From Caprella mutica (taxonomy: Eukaryota > Arthropoda > Malacostraca > Amphipoda > Caprellidae): a stretch of 64,000 bases of DNA. Every line of letters begins with the position of its first letter. Within the stretch, counting starts at the first letter, position 1. The notes below the pieces were generated by a model that had not been told where the DNA came from, did no database searches, and worked only from the letters and a program-made list of their open reading frames with translations. The stretch covers positions 361,034-425,033 of the forward strand of contig CANNZV010000497.1 in the NCBI GenBank assembly GCA_947561585.1. Reading direction: 5' to 3'. Below are positions 38,201-50,200 of this stretch, in pieces. The translations under genes and the position numbers were made by a program.

Positions 38201-41200
38201 AAATTATAACCAACAACTTAGTACCTACCTTTTTAATTTCTTATTCAGAGTGAAAAATTATCTTATAAAAATTTTGAAAGCTTGAAAATGAATGTCCGAG
38301 AAGAGATATTAAGAAGGTTTATGAGTTAATTACTGCAAAATACTCTTTAGAAGCTTGACTCATAGTTCCCAGAAGTCTCTTGAAGGGAAGTACGCTATCT
38401 AATTAGCAGGTAAACTATAGAACAGTAATTAGCAGGTAAGCTTAAAAAATAACCTAGTTACAAACCCAGTCTCTGTCTTCCACGATGATTGTAGTCTAGA
38501 ATTGTAATGGTGAAACAGGGAGTTTGCATATTAGGTATTCATAATAAATAGTTACTATTTTTTTAACTTTCAAAAGTTACATGAATATAAAAGTTATAGC
38601 TAGTCATTGAAGATTTAAAAGTCATAGGAGATTTCGTGACTCTCTTCTTAATCTTCTATGGCCCACCATAACTAACTATGGGTAGGACCAAAATGAATGA
38701 TTTCAGTTTTGTAATATTAATATTTTTGTAAAATATTAATATATATGATGACTTAGGGAAAAGTTACAATTACCAGATGCGAATTAAGTCCCACCTGATC
38801 ACTGTCGAAGATTTCAGGTATGGCATCACCAATGAAGTTCACAGGCATGTTAAACTGCGCGTTTTCGGACACCTCTGCAATGTAGTGCGCGGCTCTGAAT
38901 TTTGGTGTTTGGTCATTGACATCTTGCAGCAGCACCGTCACCTCCGTCATGGTGGAGGGTGGGGGCGACACCAGACTGCTCACCTCTTCAGCCTTAAAGT
39001 CAATCATTGTATTAAATTTGACAAAATTTGAAATTGATCAAAAAAGAGACAACAAATTCGTTGTAGGTATAAAAATATTTTTGAAAATTTTACTTTTTAA
39101 ATTTTTCTTCATTCTAATAAAGCAAAGGGTAAAAATATCTTTTATCCATTGTAGGTTTACTCACCACTATCTTTATAAAGAAAGTCTCGCCAGTAGCGTC
39201 ATATCGCTCCCTGTCCAAAGGTTTGGCCACGTAAAGTACACCGCTATCCGGGTCTAACCCGAAGAAACCTTCCGCCCCCTCCACTATCCGGTACCGGATT
39301 TTGTTGTTGATGCCCTTGTCCCCGTCCACTGCCCGGACTGAGGGAAAATTAGAGGGTTAAATGGGCTGGTACTAAAGGGTTGATCTAGTATAAACAGCTG
39401 TGAAATATAACCCCGTAATTATCATTCACACTAAGACCTCTCAAAAAACTATTCTTCAATCAATTAAATATTCAATTGAATAAAATTGAAAAGAAATTTG
39501 AAATATGATTTTTCTAATGGTATTAATCTGAACAATCTGACTATGACGAAATAGTTAACTGTTATAAAAAATAGTTACGCCTATGAGTTACTTTTATGAG
39601 ATAATTTTCTTGGTATTGTGGTTGCAGAGCTAAAAATAGGGTTGCAATCAATCCAAGAGTTTTAATTTAAGGGGTTGATTCAACCCTATGCAAACTAATT
39701 AGCTACCCACCTTGGAGAACACCCTCGTTGACACTAGTGTCCTCTGGTATTCTGGTCACGGGGGGTGCATGGGTGAACTCAGGGGGCTGATCCTCCACAT
39801 CCCCCACCCTGACAACGATAGCAGCTGTGCCTGTGTTAGAACTGGTACCTGGGGCCCTGTCCTTTGCCAACACCTGAAAACATTGGGAAAGAGAATTCAA
39901 ATTATTAGCTAATATTCACTGGTGACTCGTGCCACCAGTTATGAATTAGAAGAAACGGATATTTCTAATAAAAATAAAGATTGATTGAAAATTGAATTGG
40001 GTTGTTTCTGAGTTATCGGACAGTTTCATTATAACTGCAGGTATTATGGACCTGGAAACCAGTTCAATGATTATTATTATATACTTTTTCTGATATGATT
40101 GAAAATAATGTGGTACTGTTCGATATCTCGGAACTAACCCCAGTTTTGAATATTATTCGAATATCTTCAATATTATTCAAATATTTTCATTATTTATTAT
40201 CGCCAATTAAGAGTACTTTAAGATTAATTCACCAATTGTAACTAACATCAAAGGTTTCCCGCGCACAAGCACCATAAATAATATGCCCCAGTTTTCCATA
40301 CCTTGAGTTGGTAGATGTTCTTCTGCTCATAGTCCAGCAAACCATTGAGTTGCAGCACTGCCTCTCCACCCTGAGTGCGCAGACTGAACATATCCATGTC
40401 ACCAGCCTCATCACCAGTCAGGGCATACACCACCTGGTGGCAAATAGATACATTCAAAGTTTGAATAACATCTTTTTCAAATGATTTTTTTTATTTTCAC
40501 ACTTTTTGACAATAAACAAAGTTGTAAAGAGTTAATAATTACTAACTAAAAATAACTCGCTTTAAAACCAACACAGTACAAAAAATAAACAATAGTAGCA
40601 AAATTTTTTCATCAACAATAATACATGTTATGTAACGACATTTGCTACATATACATATCTAATTATATTTTTACTAGTCTCTATTTATCATATTTAATTG
40701 TTATTTGTTTATATTTAATTGTTATTTGTTCATATTTAATTGTTATTTGATAAACTTGAAAGATTTCATTAATTCAAAACACCTGCTGCCTAATATTATA
40801 CCTGATACCAAATTATTTTAAATCATTCGACAAATTAATTACAGAAATTAGAACATTTTTAAAATTCCTCTAGCGCTTTTTTTCTAATAATTATAGTTGT
40901 AGGTGCTCATGCCGGAGTGGTACAGTGGGGACATGTATGGGCGGTAATTACTTTGTACTCAAGTGTTGAGGTATGGTTTGCCTTATCTAAGATAAGAGAT
41001 CTATTAGCAATTAACTCCCTTATCACCTGCTGTATTGCTACCGTACACTGGTCAGATACACCTCATCACTAGGGTGAATACACCTGCAGAGACTTATAGC
41101 GCAAAATACATCAAAAGATTTTCCCGAGTACAGACGTCATTTGGAGACAGTTGCCAGTTACTTTTTTCGGTGCATTTCTACAACCTAATGTGAGATGTTG

Positions 41201-44200
41201 GTAGAAATTAAATTAAACATTTTCAGATGGAGTTATAAGAGAGAAAGTTATGGTGGGATCATAGAAGATAGTTTTCAGTTACTCTTCTATGTCTCCACCA
41301 TAAATATTAACAAATTTAACTGTAAACTGCAAATGAGATATTTCTCAGAATCTCTTCCATAGGTAAGATAGTGTGTAGTTGATAGGCCGATGCCAGTCAT
41401 CTCACTTACACGCATCTCTACTCCTTATCTGCGCCTATCAACTAAAGATAGACCCTATTTACGTGACACAATTGATAGGAAAATGCTTAGTAAGGAACTT
41501 GTGAATGTGTCAAAGAAAAGTTCCTAGTTACCGCCATTGCAACATTATGAACGCAACTCTACCGATCAATGACCTATCAGCCAATGCTCTGTAATGTCAG
41601 ATGTACCTTCGTACCTACTACCAAACTAACCTTTAACGGTGAGGAATAATCAATTCCATATCAATCTAGTTAAGCTTTGAACCAAATACCATATCGTTGA
41701 CGTCAAAAAGAAGACAAATGCCATTACTCTACATTAGGGTGGGGGACAACCCTACACAACGCACCTGACCATAGGGACCCTCATCCGAGTCCATGGCCCT
41801 CAAAGAGGCCAACACTTTGGGTGCCGAGTTCTCCTCCACTTGGATTGCACTCTCGAAAGGTAAAAAGATTGGCTCGTTGTCGTTCACATCTTCCACCAGA
41901 AGAAGGAGCGACTGGGTGATGAAGGTGTTCTCCCCCAGCTTGCCGTCTGTCAGGGTGATCACCAGGGTGTACTCGTCCCTTTGCTGGAAATAGAAAATGT
42001 TAATGGTGTTCTACATTTTAGTATGATTTAACCTTCTTCTATAATTGAAACTAACTGCATTTATAATATTTATGTACGATTATAATTCCAAAAACTGGTT
42101 TGAATTTAAATTTAATATTTTTGACAAAGGTATTACAATAATACTATGTTTTATCGTGCTTTCCTTCAAGTCTTCAATTAAAAGAGAAGGTTTCAGTTCA
42201 ATCATTTATGGGTCACTAAGTAATTCAGCCTTCATCTTCCCTATCTGTTGACTCACCTCCCTATCCAACAGAGTCCTGAGGGTCACCACAGCACTGTCAG
42301 GCCCCGTGCTGTCTATGCTGAGTAAAGCCTTAGCCTCTTCCCCCTGCAGACCGAAAGAAAGTTCATCCCCGTCTGGGTCTGTCCCCCGTAACTCCGCTAT
42401 GACGCTCCCTGAAAAAGATCACAGTGCTGATGTTGTGGAAAAGGTAGAGTTATGGTAGGGAAATGGAAGATATAGAGGGGATCTTCTTCTATGGCCCCAC
42501 CATAACTTTCTCTCCTTATACATTGTTATTTCATATTTATGGTAAAAATCATGGGCTGGATCGAAAGATAAACACTTCTATTAAATAGAATATCTTTATT
42601 TTCTTACGATAACTCGAAACTTGGCCTACCTGACGTCTGTCAAGATTTGAAAAAAGGCAAATGACTTTTAACAATGGTATTCTTTATTCCACTTAAGGAC
42701 TCTCTATCAGTTATCCTAATCCTTTTTGAGTCCTTCCACCCCATCAGGAATGTCACTGTCATCCTTACCTCCTGCTATAGTTCCATAAGGATCAATTCAA
42801 TGGTTTTTATAGGCTATTCTAATCCTTATGCACTAATGCAAACAGTTGAGCTGTCAAGTATAGACTTTATATGTACTATCTTTGATTTAACAGATTTCAT
42901 TTCAATCATGACTGTACATTATATTATTATAATATCCATATTTAATGTACTTCAGTAACGATATTTTTTTTAATTTATGTTTCGTCTTTTATTTACCAAT
43001 ATAAATTAAATAATAATTATTATATATGACTGAAGATGTGGAACTGACCGATAATTAGTAACTTAAGTACACAGAATACGATATTGCTTATAGTAACCAC
43101 TGAGAAAGTTAAAGAGGACACTTCCCAGATAGAAATTGCAGTGAACACACTCTAATATTAATTATCCCTGCCATAACTTTCTGAGTGGGTTTGAACTGAT
43201 TAATTTGGCTAGAGGTTTAGCCGCTAGATGGAGATGATACTGCACTTTAGACGCGACAATCTCGCTAGGGAGACTAAAAAGTGTCACTAAATCGCGTCTT
43301 TTTTGATGGTTTGCATCAGCAGACTCCAGGTACAAAGGAGTTCAATCTGAGACAATGACTTTGCTATTCTGCATACGAAATAGAGAGATACATTGAAAAA
43401 TAGCAACATTATCTACCAAACTCCTAATTTACGCTTTAAAAAGATCGGGTGACGAAAATAATGTAGATTGGATGGAAACTTGAAAGACGGAGGTGTTGCG
43501 ATTTGCTAAAAAGTTAAAGTAACTGTGCCTTCTTTTTACTTTTAAGAAATTATTGTATATAAAGACTTTAGTTAAATAAATTGAATATCATTTCGGGACA
43601 ATTTAGAGTGTAATAAATATCTAACTTTCTAACCAAAATATTTTACTTTATTGTTACTGCATTTCATTATTCAGACAAAGAAAAGAAAATTGTATATAAA
43701 ACATATTAAATTATTACAAATTCACTATTTTTTAAGTGTTCAGGGGAAACATCGAACCGTAAGCTACTCACGCAAATTAGGTACATCTTACAGGTTCAAG
43801 GCCCCCAAAACACCTGTCTAAAGAGCACAGGTGTCATGTGCAAAAATACACAGCTAATTTTTATAGCAGGAAATCCTCAAGAGGTTTGACAGGCTAGAAT
43901 ACAAACTAAACCCTGCCATCTTGCTTATGTGGTACTGAATGGCATGTAGATCTAACCTCTCGTTACTTTTTTCTTTGGGGTTACATGGTAAGGTATTTTA
44001 TTCAACAGAAAGCAACACAATTTTGATGAACTGAAGAACAAAATAATTGCAGAATTTGAAGAACTAATGAATTACCAACTTATTATCAGAAGGTATGTAA
44101 GGGCGATGTACGGACAACTGCCATACGGATAGCTGCCATAGTGGACAACTGCCATAGTGGACCACTGCCATAGTGGACAACTGCCATGCGGACAACTGCC

Positions 44201-47200
44201 ATAGTGGACAACTGCCATAGTGGACAACTGCCATAGTGGACAACTGCCATAGTGGACAACTGCCATAGTGGACAACTGCCATAGTGGACAACTGCCATAG
44301 TGGACAACTGCCATAGTGGACAATTGCCATAGTGGACAATTGCCATAGTGGACAACTGCCATAGTGGACAACTACCATAGTGGACAACTACCATTGTGGA
44401 CAACTGCCATGCGGATAACTGCCATAGTAGACAACTGCCATAGTGGACAACTGCCATAGTGGACAACTGCCATAGTGGACAACTGCCATGCGACAACTGC
44501 CATGCGACAACTGCCATAGTGGACAACTACCATGCGGATAACTACCATGCGGACAACTGCCATAGTGGACAACTGCCATAGTGGACAACTGCCATAGTGG
44601 ACAACTGCCATGCGGACAACTGCCATGCGGACAACTGCCATAGTGGACAACTGCCATGCGGACAACTGCCATAGTGGACAACTGCCATAGTGGACAACTG
44701 TCATAGTGGACAACTGCCATAGTGGACAACTGCCATAGTGGACAACTGCCATGCGACAACTGCCATAGTGGACAACTACCATGCGGATAACTACCATGCG
44801 GACAACTGCCATAGTGGACAACTGCCATAGTGGACAACTGCCATAGTGGACAACTGCCATGCGGATAACTACCATGCGGACAACTGCCATGCGACAAACT
44901 GCCATGCGGACAACTGCCATAGTGGACAACTGCCATGCGACAAACTGCCATGCGGACAACTGCCATGCAATATATTATAATTTTATATTGGGTGAATTGT
45001 AATGCACTTGTGAACTTAACCATTCATACTATTAATTTGATGTGAAGTATATTATTATCTTAACCTAGATATTAAGTATAATATTAATCGTATAGTCCGA
45101 AATTGTGCATAAAGAAGTATAAGAATTAATATTGCACGGTAGATTCAGAATTTAAAGTTGAAGTATACTAAATTTATTTCTTTTTTAAATAATTTTAACC
45201 CATTTAGCTCCTTAAACAATCAAATGGTTGACAAGAAGTGGAAAATATCTAGATGTTAAACTTTCTTTTCAAACATCTCAAAATACAAAGAATAGTACAA
45301 ACACAAGCTTCACAGGTTAAAATTTCCAGTGAGTGCGATTTTGCATTTTACTATTTAAGAATTTTCATTGAATTAATTAATATTTTTATTTGTAAAAACA
45401 AGCTTTTTTGCTAGATTCAGGATTAGAAACTGAAGTAGTATTTATCTCATTTCTATGTTAAAAAATTCTTACAAAGAACACTTTACTCAGTAACTTTGAT
45501 ATTTGAATTTGTTTTTCTATAGTTTCTTTGTTTCTAGCTCCGACCGATCAGAAACATGTCTTATAAATATTTGAAAAGTGTCAAAATTTGAGAATAATTA
45601 TTACTGAAATATGTTTTATAAAATTTGTTATTATACTAATAACAAATCAACATTTTAGTTAACTCATATATGCCCAGTGTTGTGTGAAAGCAACTCTAAA
45701 ATAGTAGGATGCAAAACCACACTCGCTGAAAATTTTAACCTGTAAAACTTATGTTTGTACTATTTTTTGTATTCGGAAATGTTTGAAAAAAAGTTTTGTA
45801 TCTACAGATTTCAATCTTTTTGTCAACCATTGATTATTTAAGACGTAAAATGTGAAAGAAAATGATTGTAACAAAGAAAGAAACTAGTATTACTATTAAT
45901 TTCAATGCTTCTTCATTCACAATTTCTTACTATACAATTAACATTTTTATACTAAAATTTTAAGTTAGAATAATAATATACTTCACATCAAACTAATTCC
46001 AAGAAATGTTAGGTTTACAAGTGCATTACAATTCACCCAAAATAAAATTATAATATATTGCATGGCAGTTGTCCACATGGCAGTTGTCCTAGAGCCGTAC
46101 GGGCAATTAGAATAAGAGTAGAATCGTAATGGAGGGTATACATGTAAGCACATGGAGACTAGCACTAATTATTAAATAAACTGTTCGTGAACTTGTTTGC
46201 AGCTTAAATTTATTATTATGTGCTTCTATTTTATTGATTATAAAGAATATTGGAAATAAATTTGTTCTATTTTATTACTTTTTATCTGTGAGATTTGATT
46301 TTTGAATAACCTTACTATAATTGATATCCCATCATTGTTCGTTGTCATGAATTAAAATGAATTCGTTAATTAATTAATTGAGAAAAAGATTACCTTGCAC
46401 ATGGAATAAAGTATTATATAGTGGATCTTATAGGTCAGAAAGAATATTACCATCCAAAACCCGGTTGGTTTTTTTTTAATCACCCTGTATAATTCTATGA
46501 ACACTTTGGCCGTGCAAAACCCCGACTCATCCATTGACACAGGCTGAAAATAGCGCAAGTACCAAAATGATCCGCTGGCAAAGCAATAATTTCACAGATT
46601 CGGAAAATGCTTTTGTTGTTTTCTTTAATTATCGGGAAGGGTATGAATTTTCAGTCTATAAGAAGCAATTGCACTATTTTATTGGTGTAAATTTTCTGTC
46701 AGAAATACCTATTTTTGGGTCGGTTTTTCGCGCGGGAGGATCGAAAGATAGAATCCTAGTACAGATAGTTCTTTCGATACTCTTACATGTTGGTATATAG
46801 CTCAGTAATGCTGTAGGCAGATAGATCAGTAATGATAAGGGTTGTGACGGAGAAAATCGTTCTCAATCAACAATATATAGTATTCAATACCATTTCATTC
46901 GTTTTGTCTGTGATTTCTTGGGATCTATGATTTTAAGAGCATATTGTCACAACCCTATTAAAGCTGTAGGCATATGGCGTAGCCATAGCAACACTACATC
47001 TACTACACCAGGTACTATTGCAAACAAGTTAAAAATACCCCCCTACAGGTATGTATGTTAATTACCGCAATGACTGGGGGATGGTGAGTGGATGCAAGGT
47101 AAAGTGTCATTTACCAGATGCAATGTTGATCTCGATAGAATATTACTAAAATAACGCATCAAAATATGAGCATAATTTTTTTTTCATAACTGTTTTTTCA

Positions 47201-50200
47201 CAATGGATACATTCCGATATTTTATGTGATATTTCGATAATAAATTAGTAACCTATAGAAATTTTCATTTTAGTATTTAATTCGTGTCTGGTAAATGTGA
47301 CTCTTAAGTAATATAATGGATAATATAGTTTGCAGAGCTGCAAATAAACTGCATAGATAGTCTTTAACCAATCATAATAGCACATACTAAAATAATACTA
47401 ACAGTTACAGGCTATTTTTTAGCTCAGTACAGATGCTGAGGCTAGTTATTGACGTGACGGTATAGTGGGGAAAATTTAGGTCATTGATCGATACGCTACA
47501 GAACATGTGGAGCAAACACTGTCCTAATGTGGAGCAAACACTGTCCCAATGTGGAGCAAACACTGTCCCAATGTGGAGCAAACACTGTCCTAATGTGGAG
47601 CAAACACTGTCCCAATGTGGAGCAAACACTGCCCCAATGTGGAGCAAACACTGCCCCAATGTGGAGCAAACACTGTCCCAATGTGGAGCAAACACTGTCC
47701 CAATGTGGAGCAAACACTGTCCCAATGTGGAGCAAACATTGTCCCAATGTGGAGCAAACACTGTCCTAATGTGGAGCAAACATTGTCCTAATGTGGAGCA
47801 AACACTGACCTAATGTGGAGCAAACATTGTCCACTAATATCCTTTTGTGTCATTTGTTAATATTTAGCATGGAATAAACAATAAATCACAACAAAACGTA
47901 CCTACAAACAATTAGGGCGCAGGAATGTCTCTAACTAAACACATAGTCTTAATTCCTGTCACGTGGTTAGTCTTATTCTTCAGTAATTACAGGCATCAGG
48001 CAATGGAGACATTAAATAATAAACTACCTAGGTTGTTACATTCAAATACATTGCAGTTGATGATAATTAGTGATGTAAGTGATGGAATTAAAGGTGAGTG
48101 AGAAATAAATATAGAAAATAATATAAACTATAGTATAATTTATATGTACATATGATAATTCAAAATTATATCGAAATGTAAATAATAAATAATGTCACAT
48201 TTTCAATAGAGTAGTTATTATACATTTATTTATTATAAATTACTATATGTTTTATGAAATATATGCTATTTACTACACATAGCTATTTATTACACATAGC
48301 TATTTATTACACATAGCTATTTATTACACATAGCTATTTATTACACATAGCTATTTATTACACATAGCTATTTATTACACATAGCTATTTATTACACATA
48401 GCTATTTATTACACATAGCTATTTATTACACATAGCTATTTATTACACATTATCGAAAATATGCAACCGTCCGATAACTTGGATCTGTGTAAACTGGTAA
48501 AATTTAATACATTGTACTTATTACCAAATATGTGGGAGTAAATAATTAGATGAAATAAAGGAGAAATTCATCATGTCTATGCACTAATGAATTACTAGAT
48601 TATTTTCACCAATATATGAGTAACATGTAGTCAGTTCATGAGCTGCAACTTCACAGATGATAGCGATCCATACTTTTCTCTGGTTGCACCATCATTACCA
48701 TGGCTCACCATCATTTATCAACCACAAAGATCTACCCTGCCTTCTAATCACTCAACCCAATTGGTTAACAACCCTCACGACAGAGTCCTCATCAACCTTA
48801 CTCAACCACTCACCAGATAACCAAAATGTAGACGATTGCACACTCTACATCTTACAATTTTGTCATATAAAATATCTTACTTATTTTTAATTGTTAGCCC
48901 TGATAACTGCAGGTTATAGTGGACTGTTCAGGTTATAGTGTGCTTTACAGGCTATAGAGCACACTGTAGCATGTAACTATATCCACACTATAGCCTATAG
49001 CCACACCTCTACAAAGAAAGTCTTTACTGGTAAGGTCTCCCGCTCCTTTTTCGTGACTGAATAAAGGACCTTGAAGAGTGAAAGTTACTCTGCATTTTAA
49101 ACAGTGTGTAACAGCGTGAATAATGGCATGTGATAGTGTGAAAGATAGCGAGCAAGAGGATAAGTAAATACCGACTAAAATAGTACCTTCCACAATCTGC
49201 ATAAGAAATAACAGGATGAAATAATAGTATATAACAGTGTAAATAATAGTATATAACAGTGTAAATAATAGTATATATCAGTGTAAATAATAGTATATAT
49301 CAGTGTAAATAATAGTATATATCAGTGTAAATAATAGTATATATCAGTGTAAATAATAGTATATAACAGTGTAAATAATAGTATATATCAGTGTAAATAA
49401 TAGTATATATCAGTGTAAATAATAGTATATATCAGTGTAAATAATAGTATATATCAGTGTAAATAATAGTATATATCAGTGTAAATAATAGTATATATCA
49501 GTGTAAATAATAGTATATATCAGTGTAAATAATAGTAAATATCAGTGTAAATAATAGTATATATCAGTGTAAATAATAGTATATATCAGTGTAAATAATA
49601 GTATATATCAGTGTAAATAATAGTATATATCAGTGTAAATAATAGTATATATCAGTGTAAATAATAGTATATATCAGTGTAAATAATAGTATATATCAGT
49701 GTAAATAATAGTATATATCAGTGTAAATAATAGTATATATCAGTGTAAATAATAGTATATATCAGTGTAAATAATAGTATATATCAGTGTAAATAATAGT
49801 ATATATCAGTGTAAATAATAGTAAATATCAGTGTAAATAATAGTATATATCAGTGTAAATAATAGTCTAATATCAGTGTAAATAATAGTAAATATCAGTG
49901 TAAATAATAGTATATATCAGTGTAAATATATATCAGTGTAAATAATAGTATATAACAGTGTAAATAATAGTAATAACAGTGTAAATAATAGTATATAACA
50001 GTGTAAATAATAGTATATAACAGTGTAAATAATAGTATATATCAGGGGAAAATGTTCGGAAAAATGTCCGCACACGAAGCAAGCCGATAGACTAATATCA
50101 GAGGCCAATTTTTGATGGGTTTATTTAACTTTATCTTTATTATCGAAAAATTTAGCAGTGTTTGAAATTATTTTCTTTAATTAACTTCCATGCATTATAT

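Noticed and set aside
44064..45023. Several long minus-strand frames rich in Met-Ala-Val and Gly-Ser-Cys
   Set aside because: All frames are open because the 16-bp unit lacks stops; repeat translation.
46534..46800. 88-codon plus-strand frame in intron 1
   Set aside because: No recognisable domain, no splice support, AT-rich chance frame.
47405..47813. Open frames on both strands
   Set aside because: 22-bp minisatellite; the two strands cannot both code and neither has gene features.
48264..50047. CRISPR array
   Set aside because: Direct tandem units without unique spacers, in a eukaryotic intron.
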